This document shows, in pieces, positions 1 through 9,784 of a stretch of DNA of 64,000 bases; the first letter of the stretch is position 1, and every line of letters starts with the position of its first letter. The notes under the pieces are model-generated. The model had not been told where the DNA came from, did not search any database, and saw only the letters and a list, made by a program, of their open reading frames with translations. Source of the DNA: Melghiribacillus thermohalophilus (lineage in GTDB: Bacteria > Bacillota > Bacilli > Bacillales > Alkalibacillaceae); the NCBI RefSeq assembly GCF_004342905.1, contig NZ_SMAN01000001.1, positions 213,437-277,436 of the forward strand, in the 5' to 3' direction. The position numbers were made by a program, and so were the translations under genes.

Positions 1-796
1 CGGAAATATTCATCAGAACACCGTGTGCACCGTCTATGGAAGTTTCCAGTAATGGAGAAGAAATTGCCTTTTTGGCTGCTTCCTGAGCTCGGTTCTCACC
101 AGTCGCCACGCCAATCCCCATCAAAGCCGAACCTTTATCAGCCATGATGGTTTTTACATCGGCGAAGTCAACATTAATGAGACCGGGAACAGCTATTAAG
201 TCAGAGATTCCCTGAACACCCTGGCGAAGGACATTATCCGCTTCACGAAATGCTTCAAGCATCGGTGTGTTTTTATCAACAATTTCAAGAAGTCGATCAT
301 TTGGAATAACGATTAAAGTATCTACATTATTCTTCAATGAGTCAATCCCGGTAATTGCCTGTGCTGAGCGTTTTCTCCCCTCAAAAGTAAAGGGTCTGGT
401 CACTACACCGACCGTCAGGGCCCCAAGTTCTTTTGCAATCTGGGCAATAACAGGTGCAGCCCCAGTACCGGTTCCACCACCCATGCCTGCTGTCACAAAG
501 ACCATATCAGCTCCCTGAAGAGCTTCTTCAACTTGTTCTTTGCTTTCTTCCGCAGCCTTACGACCTACTTCCGGATTGGCTCCTGCACCTAATCCCCTCG
601 TAAGCTTTTCACCGATTTGCAGCTTTACTTCTGCTTTTGACAGATTTAGAGCCTGAGCATCTGTATTCACTGCGATAAATTCTACACCCTGAACACCGTG
701 TTCAATCATCCGATTGACAGCATTGCTGCCGCCACCGCCAACGCCTATAACTTTAATGGTTGCTAACTGATCCATGTTTGTCTCAAAATCTAACAT
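1..796 (-). CDS. ftsZ: Cell division protein FtsZ (N-terminal part, cut by window edge)
   Basis: FtsZ is the tubulin-like GTPase that polymerises into the cytoplasmic Z ring and recruits the divisome. About 265 N-terminal residues are visible. The N-terminal glycine-rich loop ([15 protein letters not shown]), the tubulin signature loop [12 protein letters not shown] and the NTDAQAL segment are intact. The ATG follows a GGGAGGAACG ribosome binding site at 801-810. It lies 62 bp downstream of ftsA, as in other Bacilli, so the pair is probably cotranscribed. The C-terminal GTPase-activation domain and the tail that binds FtsA and SepF lie outside the window. Confidence 0.98.
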   Translation of the reverse strand, partial: MLDFETNMDQLATIKVIGVGGGGSNAVNRMIEHGVQGVEFIAVNTDAQALNLSKAEVKLQIGEKLTRGLGAGANPEVGRKAAEESKEQVEEALQGADMVFVTAGMGGGTGTGAAPVIAQIAKELGALTVGVVTRPFTFEGRKRSAQAITGIDSLKNNVDTLIVIPNDRLLEIVDKNTPMLEAFREADNVLRQGVQGISDLIAVPGLINVDFADVKTIMADKGSALMGIGVATGENRAQEAAKKAISSPLLETSIDGAHGVLMNIS

Positions 797-858
797 TTTC
801 CGTTCCTCCCAATTTGCAAGTTTCCGAAATTCTATCTTTCTATGAAGGAAACGCCAGA

Positions 859-2130
859 TTAATCAAAAAAATAGCTGAACAATTTGGCGATGCCAGATTC
901 TTTGTTCTTTTTACCCTCTTTTGAACTGGAAACTTTCTTTTTCTTTGGTTTCAAATCAATATTTTCCATCCTCACAGCGGTAACAAGTTCTTTTCCCTGT
1001 ACTTTTGCATTATGATAGGCAAACTGCAAAATGCCTACCCCTGCCGTAAACTGGGGTTCTCGAACACCTATGTAATCAGGGATCGCAATTCGTACATTGT
1101 GCCGGAAGATATCCTGTGCTAATTCCAGTACTCCCGGCATACTCATGACACCGCCAGTCAATACATATCCGCCTGGCAGTTCTTGATAGCCCATTCGTTT
1201 TATTTCCTGATCTACAAAAGAGTAAATTTCTTCCAGTCTTGCTTCAATCATATCAGAAATTTGAAGCTGGTTAAATGTCTGTCTCTGATTGCTTCCAATT
1301 ATCGGAACATCAAACGTTTCATCTTCCTGTGCATCATTGTAGTAAGCATGTCCATGGTTTACTTTGATTTCTTCTGCCTGTTCCGTAGAAGTTTTTAAAC
1401 CGATGGATAAATCCTTGGTAATGTTATCCCCGCCAAGGGGGATAACAGTAGTGTCCTTTAGATGACCGGATTCAAAAACACTAATGGTGGTGCTTCCTCC
1501 GCCGATATCAATTAATGCAACCCCGAGGTTTTTCTCATCACGGGAAAGAGCAACAGATCCTCCAGCGAGGGGTTGAAGACAAATATCCTGAACTTCCAAT
1601 CCGGCTCTTTCAACACACTTTAATGTGTTGTGAAGCACCGTTTTTGAACAGGTAATAATCGTTCCTTCCATCTCGAGCCTAACACCAATCATACCCCGGG
1701 GGTCTGATATTTCGTCAAGGCCATCTACGATAAACTGCTTGGGAAACACATCGATGATTTCCCGTTCAGGCGGAATCGATAAAACCTGTGCTGCATCAAT
1801 GACACGTGTAATATCTTCATTGCCGATCTCTCGGTTTTCGCTGGAAACCGCAACAACCCCGTGGCAGGGCTGAAGTTGAATATGATTGCCTTTGACACCT
1901 ACAATCACACGCTCAATTTGCATATCAACCATCCGCTCCGCCTGTTCCACCGCACTCCGGATGGCATGAACAGTCTGATCTATATCAACAATGGCCCCTT
2001 TTTTCATTCCATTTGATTTGGCTGTTCCTACTCCAATGATATTTAACGAATCATGGGTTACTTCTCCAATGATCACTTTGATTCTAGATGTCCCAATGTC
2101 CAGGCTGACAAGAATTTCATTGTTATTCAA
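859..2130 (-). CDS. ftsA: Cell division protein FtsA
   Basis: FtsA is an actin-fold ATPase that tethers FtsZ filaments to the membrane. This protein has 423 residues, close to the Bacillus norm. It shows the phosphate-1 motif near the N terminus ([10 protein letters not shown]), the phosphate-2 motif ([10 protein letters not shown], about residue 210) and an adenosine-binding glycine segment ([11 protein letters not shown]). The C-terminal [11 protein letters not shown] is the amphipathic membrane-targeting helix, preceded by a basic linker. The start is TTG (2128-2130), nine bases after a perfect AGGAGG. The next ATG-like codons would remove conserved residues. ftsZ follows directly. Confidence 0.98.
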   Translation of the reverse strand: MNNNEILVSLDIGTSRIKVIIGEVTHDSLNIIGVGTAKSNGMKKGAIVDIDQTVHAIRSAVEQAERMVDMQIERVIVGVKGNHIQLQPCHGVVAVSSENREIGNEDITRVIDAAQVLSIPPEREIIDVFPKQFIVDGLDEISDPRGMIGVRLEMEGTIITCSKTVLHNTLKCVERAGLEVQDICLQPLAGGSVALSRDEKNLGVALIDIGGGSTTISVFESGHLKDTTVIPLGGDNITKDLSIGLKTSTEQAEEIKVNHGHAYYNDAQEDETFDVPIIGSNQRQTFNQLQISDMIEARLEEIYSFVDQEIKRMGYQELPGGYVLTGGVMSMPGVLELAQDIFRHNVRIAIPDYIGVREPQFTAGVGILQFAYHNAKVQGKELVTAVRMENIDLKPKKKKVSSSKEGKKNKESGIAKLFSYFFD

Positions 2131-2534
2131 CTCGATGCACCTCCTATTAAGGGCCTATCCCGGAAATATCAAATTTTATCGAAATATGTCTTATATGAAT
2201 AACGCATTCGACAAAATCTTTTATATTACTGCCCTTTTTCCCGATGGAAAACAGGCGGAATAGCTGGTGAAGAGATATATTATTTTCTATTTCTACGCTT
2301 CATGCGCGTTTTCCTTTAATTTTTTTAATTTTTATAGATCTTTTTGAAAATAACTGATTTTCCTGTGAAACCAGTACGGTGTAACGTATTTTTCATTAAA
2401 AAATCAGAAAGGGCTTCCCTCTTGTTCAGATACCTTCCAAAGACGCTCTGTCCGTATTGCGTCATATCTACTGGACAGAAGATCTATTCTGACAAAATTT
2501 GATAAAACACACCATGATGACTGGAATTATCGGT
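2131..2534. other. Intergenic region between divIB and ftsA, no gene seen
   Basis: This 404-bp gap holds ylxW, ylxX and sbp in B. subtilis. No ORF with a plausible start and family is visible here. On the minus strand a short GGG-aag-CCC hairpin followed by a T run (about 2395-2425) could be a weak terminator after divIB. An AGGAAAA box about 15 bases before GAAAT (near 2285-2315) is a loose match to a SigH promoter for ftsA. Both are low-confidence readings. Confidence 0.4.
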
Positions 2535-3341
2535 TCATTCAACCTCTTCAATACTTTGAGGATCCCCGCTGTTTTCTTCTATATCATCCCCGTCGTTCTT
2601 ATACGGTTCAAAATATGCCCCGACGTCCATATGTAAAATTCCTTTTTGCTCCGGATCTAAATTCGCAGCGATTGAAGGATACACCTTCATTTTTTCCGAA
2701 AAATTCCGGATCGAAGCAATCACTTCATTGCCATTCACCATATAAAGCCGAACCTTATATGGATTACCGTCTTCGGGAATCCAGTGAATTTCTGAAATAA
2801 GCGCAGATATTTCTATCGGAATTTTTTTCAGCTCGCCCGTGATTTCTGTTAAATAAACAGGATTATCCCATCCTATAAAAACCGGGGCATCGCTTCCTGG
2901 CTTTTGTATCTTCTGATCCGTCAGAACCTGTCCATTTTCAAGGATGGGATAATACTCGTACTCATCTTTTACATACCCTACCCGGACATACTCTTCCACA
3001 TGGATGGAAATCGTATTGTAAAAATTCCGTTCTACGTGTACCTCTTTAATCACTGGATTTTTCAAAATTTTTTCTTCGATTTCGGACAATTTAATTTTCC
3101 AGAAGTTTTCCTCACCGGACAGTTCACTTAGGGTCAGGATTTCTTCATCTGACACAAAATCATTGTGTTTCACTTCAATGTCCCGAATGTTGCTTAAAGG
3201 TGACTGCAAATAAATAATCGCCAGAATTAACAGAAAAAAGATCGTTAAATAGATGATCAGTTTTCGATTGGCTTTTTTCCTCTTTGTCTCCTTTAATTTT
3301 GGAATCCGGTCTTCAATGGAAATGATTTTTTTTTGCGCCAT
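2535..3341 (-). CDS. divIB: Cell division protein DivIB/FtsQ
   Basis: DivIB is a bitopic divisome protein that works with FtsL and DivIC at the septum. The 268 residues show a basic cytoplasmic N terminus, one transmembrane helix (about residues 28-47, rich in LIIYLTIFFLLILAI), then a POTRA domain (SNIRDIEVKHNDFVSDEEIL) and the extracellular beta domain, ending in an acidic tail. Two in-frame ATGs exist. The first (3351-3353) directly abuts the AGGGG ribosome binding site, so the second (MAQKK, 3339-3341) is the more plausible start, although its 12-base spacing is long. It lies downstream of murB, as in B. subtilis. Confidence 0.93.
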   Translation of the reverse strand: MAQKKIISIEDRIPKLKETKRKKANRKLIIYLTIFFLLILAIIYLQSPLSNIRDIEVKHNDFVSDEEILTLSELSGEENFWKIKLSEIEEKILKNPVIKEVHVERNFYNTISIHVEEYVRVGYVKDEYEYYPILENGQVLTDQKIQKPGSDAPVFIGWDNPVYLTEITGELKKIPIEISALISEIHWIPEDGNPYKVRLYMVNGNEVIASIRNFSEKMKVYPSIAANLDPEQKGILHMDVGAYFEPYKNDGDDIEENSGDPQSIEEVE

Positions 3342-3493
3342 AGAAAAAGACATCCCCTAATGGAGTTCTAGCAACAAAGAAACGGTCTGTATCATGCTTA
3401 TGGTATGCTGGTTAAAATGTCCACAGACCGTCTTACTGTGCATGGTCAAATTATATCATAGCTAGAAACAGAATAAATGAGAGAAACGTCCCT

Positions 3494-4396
3494 TTATGTG
3501 ACAATTTCGACTTCTGTCTCCATTTCGATGCTGAATTTTTCTTTAATGGTGCTCTGAACATGACGGATCAGGCTGAGGACATCCTTGTATGTGGCTGTTC
3601 CTGTATTGACGATAAAATTGCCGTGTAATTCTGATATTTGAGCCCCGCCTATTGTATACCCTTTTAATCCGGCTTCTTCTACCAATTTTCCTGCATAATG
3701 GGGAAGCGGATTTCTAAAAATGCTTCCGGCACATGGGTGACTCCACGGCTGAGTTTTTTTCCGATAGTCCTTAAACTGTTTCATTTCTGCGGTAAGCGTC
3801 CCGGGGTCTCCTTCTTCAAGATGAAAATCAGCTTCTACACAGTATCCTCTTTTTTCCTTCTGCAGTACGGATGTGCGATAGGAAAATTTCATCTCTTCAT
3901 TCGAAAGCCATTGAAGGGTCCCATCCGGAAATAAGATATGGGCACGGCTGAGAATCTTTGATATATCAGAACCATGGGCTCCGGCATTCATATAGACCGC
4001 TCCGCCCACGCTTCCTGGTATACCCCCTGCGAAAGCAAGTCCCTTTTTGCCTTTTCTGCTCATAACTGCTGCCAGTTTTACAAGGGGATAACCTGCCCCG
4101 ACTCGGATCGTTGAGCCCATTTCTTCAATGTGGTCCATTCCTGACCCTATTTTAATAACGGCCCCCCGAATACCTTCATCGGGAATCAATAAATTTGATC
4201 CTCTCCCAATCACTCGTACCGGTATATGATGTTTTTTTAGAAGGTCGAGGGTCTTTCTTAATTGTTCGATTCCGCCGGGTTCAATAAAAATATCGGCAGG
4301 ACCGCCAATTTTTATCGTTGTATGCTTATTTAAAGGCTCATTTAGAGCTACCTTTCCTACCTGGTGCGATTCTAACTGATGTTTAATCTGTTCCAA
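3494..4396 (-). CDS. murB: UDP-N-acetylenolpyruvoylglucosamine reductase MurB
   Basis: MurB is the FAD enzyme that reduces UDP-GlcNAc-enolpyruvate to UDP-MurNAc with NADPH. It has 300 residues and belongs to the type II (Gram-positive) class. Visible motifs are the FAD-binding stretch [14 protein letters not shown], the segment [18 protein letters not shown], the catalytic serine region AGSIFRNP and the C-terminal [11 protein letters not shown]. The start is TTG (4394-4396) with AGGAGG eight bases upstream. In B. subtilis murG immediately precedes this gene. Here a repeat-like element fills that space, so murB probably depends on its own promoter or on readthrough from spoVE. Confidence 0.97.
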   Translation of the reverse strand: MEQIKHQLESHQVGKVALNEPLNKHTTIKIGGPADIFIEPGGIEQLRKTLDLLKKHHIPVRVIGRGSNLLIPDEGIRGAVIKIGSGMDHIEEMGSTIRVGAGYPLVKLAAVMSRKGKKGLAFAGGIPGSVGGAVYMNAGAHGSDISKILSRAHILFPDGTLQWLSNEEMKFSYRTSVLQKEKRGYCVEADFHLEEGDPGTLTAEMKQFKDYRKKTQPWSHPCAGSIFRNPLPHYAGKLVEEAGLKGYTIGGAQISELHGNFIVNTGTATYKDVLSLIRHVQSTIKEKFSIEMETEVEIVT

Positions 4397-4601
4397 AACG
4401 AAGTCCTCCTTTGGAATTCATCCAATCCCATTATATATGAGCGAAAAAGGATAATCTACCAATATTTTATCATTGTTTTCCAGCATTGTGACACCGATGG
4501 GAGAAATAGTCCAAAAGATTGAATGCGCTGAGATCAATTTTCCGCATCATGCCTGTTCCAATGAATGGGGGTTCCCACCACACGTGACATAGCAAAAAAA
4601 C

Positions 4602-4864
4602 AGTCTGGGACAAAACTTCATCAGAAAATGAAATATCCGAACGATATTCAATCATCTCATGAATAAGTTCGGATATGTTTTATTTCGTCAACATGCTTCG
4701 CTTTCCGCGTACACGGCCTGAGGCTTCCTAAGACAGCTCATTCTTCTGTCTTTAAGGATGTTCAGCTCATGCTGTTCCCGGAAGAGTCTAGCATGTTGAC
4801 TACGAAAATTTTTTTACAAAATGGTTCGTTTTTTCCCGCTGTTTATTTCTTTTTGTCCCAGCCT
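4602..4864. repeat. MITE-like element with terminal inverted repeats at the murG position
   Basis: The ends form a 14-bp terminal inverted repeat (agtctgggacaaaa at 4602-4615 against the complement of 4851-4864, 13 of 14 matching). Inside are a stem-loop with arms atatccgaac (4633-4642) and gttcggatat (4667-4676), and a second inverted pair gtcaacatgct (4687-4697) and agcatgttgac (4790-4800). No coding sequence fits. The 'ctgggacaaaa' ends and the 'cgctttccgcg' core resemble intergenic repeats that I recall from other Bacillaceae genomes. That resemblance is from memory and was not searched. A non-autonomous mobile element is the best reading. Confidence 0.6.
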
Positions 4865-4893
4865 CAAGCAAACTCTTTTTATTCCAAACATGT

Positions 4894-6003
4894 TCAAATG
4901 TTTGCATATCGGCTAATATTTAAAAGAATTCCGATGGCCAGCAACGTAATCGTAAGTGAAGATCCCCCATAACTCAGGAAGGGAAGAGTAATTCCTGTCA
5001 CTGGAATAAGGCCAATAACAACGCTGATATTGATAAAAACCTGGATGGCAATCATCCCTACAATCCCCAGTGCAAGTAAGCTTCCGAATAGGTCGGGAGC
5101 ATGAAGGGCTATACGAATTCCCCTCCAGAGCATCAAAAAGAACAGCAAGATCACAAAGCTGCCGCCGATGAATCCCAGCTCTTCAGCGAGAATGGCAAAA
5201 ATAAAATCGTTCTGAGGTTCAGGAAGGTAAAAAAACTTTTGTAGGCTCTGACCGAGACCTAGCCCCATTAATCCCCCAGGTCCAATCGCATACAAAGACT
5301 GAATGATCTGAAATCCGTCTCCTAAAGGGTCTTCCCATGGGTTAAGAAATGCTTTGATTCGATTGATTCGGTAAGGAGCTGATAAAATTAACCCCACAAA
5401 TCCGGCCAGACCGATCAGTGCAAGTCCAACAAAATGGGATATTTTTGCTCCTCCAACAAAAATCATCACCATACATGTCCCGACGAGGACCACTCCGGTA
5501 CCTAAATCAGGCTGAAGAATAATCAATCCGAAGGGTACAAAGACTAAAAGCAGCGCAGGAATAAATCCTTCCTTCAATGATGTAATGTATTTTTGCCGTT
5601 CAGATAAGAGCTTTGCCATAAAGATAATCATGCCGAGTTTCATAAATTCGGATGGCTGAATGCTAAATGCACCTACTCCAATCCAGCTTCTTGCTCCACC
5701 TCGAACCATTCCGACTCCAGGAATTAAAACAGCAATGAGCAAAACAAAACAGCCGATTAAAATGGGCTTAGCCAGATCCTTCCATTTGACATAAGAAATG
5801 TTCATCATTACATACATGGCCACCAGACCAACGATTGAAAACAAAAGCTGACGCTTGGCATAAAAAAACGCATCTTCAAATTTGTATGAAGCCCAGACTG
5901 CTGATGAACTGTACACCATGACTACACCGATCAGAAGGAGCGCAAAGATGACTACGATCAATGTCAAATCTGGCATTTTAGCCTTCGAGTGGTTCCCTCG
6001 CAT
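4894..6003 (-). CDS. spoVE: SEDS peptidoglycan polymerase SpoVE (FtsW/RodA family)
   Basis: SpoVE is the sporulation-specific SEDS glycosyltransferase that builds spore cortex, working with SpoVD. About ten transmembrane helices are visible. Family motifs include GARSWIGVGAFSIQPSEF, the conserved PDLGTG, NPWEDPLGDGFQIIQSL, YLPEPQNDFIFA and GITLPFLSYGGSS. Similarity to B. subtilis SpoVE is high throughout, which separates it from the second SEDS protein at 49859-51067. An upstream in-frame TTG (6015) abuts the AGGGG site. ATG 6003 (MRGNHSK) is preferred, 12 bases from AGGGG. It lies downstream of murD; murG, the usual next gene, is missing. Confidence 0.95.
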   Translation of the reverse strand: MRGNHSKAKMPDLTLIVVIFALLLIGVVMVYSSSAVWASYKFEDAFFYAKRQLLFSIVGLVAMYVMMNISYVKWKDLAKPILIGCFVLLIAVLIPGVGMVRGGARSWIGVGAFSIQPSEFMKLGMIIFMAKLLSERQKYITSLKEGFIPALLLVFVPFGLIILQPDLGTGVVLVGTCMVMIFVGGAKISHFVGLALIGLAGFVGLILSAPYRINRIKAFLNPWEDPLGDGFQIIQSLYAIGPGGLMGLGLGQSLQKFFYLPEPQNDFIFAILAEELGFIGGSFVILLFFLMLWRGIRIALHAPDLFGSLLALGIVGMIAIQVFINISVVIGLIPVTGITLPFLSYGGSSLTITLLAIGILLNISRYANI

Positions 6004-6055
6004 GAAATATCTCAACCCCTAAAATTGAAATTAAGGCGCCAGGTAAAACATGGCC

Positions 6056-7402
6056 CTATTTAAGCATATGCACAGCTTCAATAAACATGTCTCCCCGTTC
6101 CTCAAAGGTGCGGTACTGGTCCCAGCTTGCACAAGCAGGAGATAATAAAATCACATCTCCATCCTCAGACATGGAATAAGCCTGTTTTGCTGCCTGTTTT
6201 ACATTATCGACGTAAACGATTTGGTCTATTCCTGCTTTTCTAGCCGCGCGTTCAATTTTGGGAGCCGATTGACCAAAGAGAACCATAGCTTTTACACGAT
6301 GGAGCGAAGGAACAAGATCATCAAATTCATTTCCCCTGTCCAGGCCACCTGCAAGCAAAATCACTGGCTGCTGAAAAGCTGCCAGAGCCTTTGAAGTGGC
6401 TAAAATATTTGTCGCTTTTGAATCATTATAGAATGTTCGACCATGAATCGTGTCAACATATTGAAGACGATGTTTGACCCCTCGAAACGTTCGCAGAACC
6501 CTGATAATAGCTTCATCCGAAATATCGAGGGATTTAACAGCTGCTATAGCAGCCAGGCTATTCTGTAACTGGTGACTGCCTGATAATTTCAGTTCATTCC
6601 TTTTCATTAGAATTTGTTGTTTATAATAAATATGTTCCTCATCGGCCCAGGCGCCATTGCAGGACGTTTCGATTGAAAAAGGAACTTTGATTGAGCGAGC
6701 ATCCTCAATCAAGCGAAGAACCCTTTGATCATCGGCATTATAAACCAACACGTCATTTGCAGTCTGGTTTTTAAATATATTTCCTTTAGCCTTCATATAA
6801 TGTTCCATTGTTTTATGATAATCCAGGTGAGCTTCGAAAATATTTAACAGGACGGCAACATGGGGCCGAAAATCCTTTATTCCAAGGAGCTGAAAAGACG
6901 ATAATTCCATCACCATGATTTCATCCGGCTTCATATTCCTTGCAACCTCCGAGGCTGCTCTTCCGATATTTCCCGCAATTTTTGCTTTCTTTCCCTCAGC
7001 TAGAATCATTTCATAGATGAGTGTGGTAGTCGTCGTTTTGCCATTGGAACCGGTAACTCCCACAAGGGGACCTTCAATCAGCATACCGGCGAGTTCCACT
7101 TCTGTCACGATAGGTATCCCTCTTCGTTCTGCCTCTCTGACGATTACATTTTCATAGGGGATACCCGGGTTTTTTACTACCAGATCAACATCCTCTAAAA
7201 CAGAGAGCGGATGATGGCCGGTAATGACCTCAATCCCCTGCTTTCTGAGATTTTCCGCTTCAGGATTTTCTTTTTCACTTTTCAGATCATTGACCCGTAC
7301 AGGAATGCCGCTATCAATTAAAAGCTGAGCTGCAGAAGCCCCGCTTTTGGCAAGTCCTAAAACCAGTACTTCTTTGTAAGGGAATTGTTGTAATCGATTC
7401 AA
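6056..7402 (-). CDS. murD: UDP-N-acetylmuramoylalanine-D-glutamate ligase MurD
   Basis: MurD adds D-glutamate to UDP-MurNAc-L-alanine in the cytoplasm, using ATP. The 448-residue product has an N-terminal Rossmann-like UDP domain ([17 protein letters not shown]), the Mur ligase P-loop [12 protein letters not shown], a central domain with FEAHLDYH, and the C-terminal domain with [10 protein letters not shown]. The start is TTG 7402, eight bases after GAGGTG. It overlaps the mraY stop as TTGA, so translation is probably coupled. Longer in-frame extensions upstream run inside mraY and lack a ribosome binding site. Confidence 0.97.
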   Translation of the reverse strand: MNRLQQFPYKEVLVLGLAKSGASAAQLLIDSGIPVRVNDLKSEKENPEAENLRKQGIEVITGHHPLSVLEDVDLVVKNPGIPYENVIVREAERRGIPIVTEVELAGMLIEGPLVGVTGSNGKTTTTTLIYEMILAEGKKAKIAGNIGRAASEVARNMKPDEIMVMELSSFQLLGIKDFRPHVAVLLNIFEAHLDYHKTMEHYMKAKGNIFKNQTANDVLVYNADDQRVLRLIEDARSIKVPFSIETSCNGAWADEEHIYYKQQILMKRNELKLSGSHQLQNSLAAIAAVKSLDISDEAIIRVLRTFRGVKHRLQYVDTIHGRTFYNDSKATNILATSKALAAFQQPVILLAGGLDRGNEFDDLVPSLHRVKAMVLFGQSAPKIERAARKAGIDQIVYVDNVKQAAKQAYSMSEDGDVILLSPACASWDQYRTFEERGDMFIEAVHMLK

Positions 7403-8385
7403 TTTAACCACACCTCGATGTATATGCCTAATGCTGCAAACAGAAGTGCTGCAAGCCAGAATGTTGTAACTATACGCCATTCAGACCAGCCAATCAGTTC
7501 ATAGTGATGGTGCAGGGGGCTCATCCGAAAAACCCGTTTCCCTTTCGTTTTAAAAACGAATACCTGAATGATGACCGATAAGGTCTCGATGACAAAAACA
7601 CCACCAATAACAATCAGCAATAATTCCAATTTGGTCAAAATGGCAACAATCGCGAGGGCCCCTCCAAGCGAAAGGGAACCTGTATCCCCCATGAATACTT
7701 TAGCAGGATGGGAATTAAAAACTAAAAAACCTAAAAGTGCCCCAGAAACGGCCAGTGAGAATACACTGATTTCATACTGGGGAATCCCATGCCAGGCAAG
7801 AATGCCGAAAGCACCAAATGCAATGGCCCCCGTTCCAGCCACCAGCCCATCCAGTCCATCGGTAAGGTTAACGGCATTGGATGTACCCACAAGCATGAAC
7901 AAAATAAGCAAGAAATAACCGAAGCCCAGCTCCAGCTGAATATCCGTCAGCGGAACTGCAATATATGTAGGAAAACCGTGACGGTCTAAAATGATATAGA
8001 CGATAATAGCAATCAGCACCTGGGCGAGTAATTTCTGCCTTGAAGTTAAACCCAGATTCTGTCTTCGAATGATTTTAATAAAGTCATCCAAAAATCCGAT
8101 GAGTCCATACCCAATCAGAACGAACAGCAGCAAAAACACCTCAAAACTCATTGGGTTGGGATTAAATTTCGATGTCATCACCAGAGTTGTGATGGATACC
8201 GAAAGAAGGATCATGATTCCCCCCATCGTTGGAGTACCGGCTTTTTTCTGGTGGGATTTTGGTCCTTCTTCCCGTATGCTTTGTCCAAATTTTAATCTGC
8301 GTAAAAAGGGAATAAAGATGGGAGACAGTAAAACCGTGATTAAAAAAGCAACTGCCATTGTTATAAGCAGGATTTGTTGTGTCAC
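7399..8385 (-). CDS. mraY: Phospho-N-acetylmuramoyl-pentapeptide-transferase MraY
   Basis: MraY transfers phospho-MurNAc-pentapeptide to undecaprenyl phosphate to make lipid I, at the inner face of the membrane. The 328-residue protein has about ten membrane helices. The motifs [16 protein letters not shown], the catalytic Asp-rich segments GFLDDFIKI and [18 protein letters not shown] and the HHH motif SPLHHHYE are all present. The start is GTG (8383-8385), eight bases after AAGGAGG. A more upstream TTG would lie within that ribosome binding site. It sits between murF and murD, the usual Bacillus order. Confidence 0.97.
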   Translation of the reverse strand: MTQQILLITMAVAFLITVLLSPIFIPFLRRLKFGQSIREEGPKSHQKKAGTPTMGGIMILLSVSITTLVMTSKFNPNPMSFEVFLLLFVLIGYGLIGFLDDFIKIIRRQNLGLTSRQKLLAQVLIAIIVYIILDRHGFPTYIAVPLTDIQLELGFGYFLLILFMLVGTSNAVNLTDGLDGLVAGTGAIAFGAFGILAWHGIPQYEISVFSLAVSGALLGFLVFNSHPAKVFMGDTGSLSLGGALAIVAILTKLELLLIVIGGVFVIETLSVIIQVFVFKTKGKRVFRMSPLHHHYELIGWSEWRIVTTFWLAALLFAALGIYIEVWLN

Positions 8386-8426
8386 GTAGTTCTCCTCCTT
8401 CAACAGGTCTTTTGCTTTATTTTTTT

Positions 8427-9782
8427 CTATATCAGTTTCTCAATTACCTTTTCGAGTTTCATCCCTCTGGAAGCTTTAAAGAAAAGCAGAGTTCCTTTCT
8501 GCAGTTCTTTTTTAAGCTTCTGGCTCAATTCATCCGGATTTTGTATATGATACGCCTGAACCGGCATCCCCCTGTCTTTGATCGACTCCACGATCCATTT
8601 GCTTGCATCCCCGGTTGTATAAACAGCTGATATGGGCGGCTCGATAAGTTTACCAATTGAACGATGAAATGATTCAGACCACTCACCAAGCTCAAACATA
8701 TCTCCCAGAACTAATACTTTTCTCTCTGCACTCAGCTGTTTGACTACTTCAATGGACGCTTTCATCGAGGTGGGGGAGGCATTGTAAGCATCGTTAATAA
8801 TGGTTGCCCCGTTTTGAGCCACTATTTTCTGAAAGCGCATTCCGGTCACTTCCAGTTTCTGAAGAGCTGTTTGAATGGCTGCGGAACTGATTTCATACCG
8901 CTCAGCAGCAGCTATAGCATAACCTGCATTTTTCGCCTGATGACCGCCGGGCAATGGAATGGAATATTCCTGGTTTTTCATAGTGAAAGTGGTCCTGTCT
9001 TCTTCAATCTGGACATTTTCAACAACATAATCATTATCTTCATCGAATCCCACGGTTATCGTTTTCCATCTTTCCCTTAACTTCTCCAGCAGGGGCTCAT
9101 CCCCGTCTATAATTAAAATACCATCGTCTTTTAAGCCTGCTAACAGTTCACTTTTCGCCTGAGCAATTCCCTCCCTTGAACCAAGGTATTCAATATGGGA
9201 TTCCCCAATGTTTGTGATCACTCCCACGTCCGGCCGGGCAATCTCCGATAAAACCATGATTTCCCCAAAGTGGTTCATTCCCATTTCAACAATGAGGACT
9301 TCTGTATCTATATCCATCTTTAGAATCGTTAAAGGAAGTCCAATATGGTTATTAAAATTTCCTGACGTTTTATGGGTCTTAAATCTGATTTTAAATATTT
9401 CTGCAAACAAATCTTTCGTCGTTGTTTTGCCGTTTGACCCGGTAATTCCTATGACAACCGGGTCAACTTTTTTCCGGTAATATTTGGCTAAATCCTGAAG
9501 ACCCTTCAGGGTATCTTCTACAAAAAAGAGAGGGAAATCCGTCGGAACAAATTCTGGAATATCCCTGTCCTTTTGCCATAGGGAAGCAATGGCGCCATTT
9601 TTAATGGCATCTTTTAAAAATTCATGACCGTCAAACCGTTCCCCTACAATTGGAACGAACAGGCCAAAATGCGTATTTGAGCGGCTGTCCGTTACCACTT
9701 CATCGATGTCTAAAGGCATGTGTGCCGCTCCCTTACATTCAGGAAATAACTCGGTTAATTCTTTTGTCGTTAGTTTTGCCAT
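8427..9782 (-). CDS. murF: UDP-N-acetylmuramoyl-tripeptide-D-alanyl-D-alanine ligase MurF
   Basis: MurF adds D-Ala-D-Ala to UDP-MurNAc-tripeptide, completing the cytoplasmic precursor. It has 451 residues and three Mur ligase domains. The P-loop [14 protein letters not shown] lies near residue 110. [10 protein letters not shown] and [13 protein letters not shown] mark the central domain, and [14 protein letters not shown] marks the C-terminal domain. The ATG lies 2 bp after the murE stop. In B. subtilis murF is elsewhere, with ddl, so its place between murE and mraY follows the arrangement found in many other bacteria. Confidence 0.97.
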   Translation of the reverse strand: MAKLTTKELTELFPECKGAAHMPLDIDEVVTDSRSNTHFGLFVPIVGERFDGHEFLKDAIKNGAIASLWQKDRDIPEFVPTDFPLFFVEDTLKGLQDLAKYYRKKVDPVVIGITGSNGKTTTKDLFAEIFKIRFKTHKTSGNFNNHIGLPLTILKMDIDTEVLIVEMGMNHFGEIMVLSEIARPDVGVITNIGESHIEYLGSREGIAQAKSELLAGLKDDGILIIDGDEPLLEKLRERWKTITVGFDEDNDYVVENVQIEEDRTTFTMKNQEYSIPLPGGHQAKNAGYAIAAAERYEISSAAIQTALQKLEVTGMRFQKIVAQNGATIINDAYNASPTSMKASIEVVKQLSAERKVLVLGDMFELGEWSESFHRSIGKLIEPPISAVYTTGDASKWIVESIKDRGMPVQAYHIQNPDELSQKLKKELQKGTLLFFKASRGMKLEKVIEKLI

Positions 9783-9784
9783 CC

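Noticed and set aside
2285-2315. SigH-like promoter upstream of ftsA
   Set aside because: AGGAAAA and GAAAT are spaced 15 bp apart and only partly match the consensus; kept only as a remark.
4470-4655. 61-residue minus-strand ORF in the murG gap
   Set aside because: It runs into the repeat element, has no ribosome binding site and shows no similarity to MurG or other proteins I know.
6000-6015. TTG 6015 as start of spoVE
   Set aside because: It directly touches the AGGGG site; ATG 6003 is more likely.
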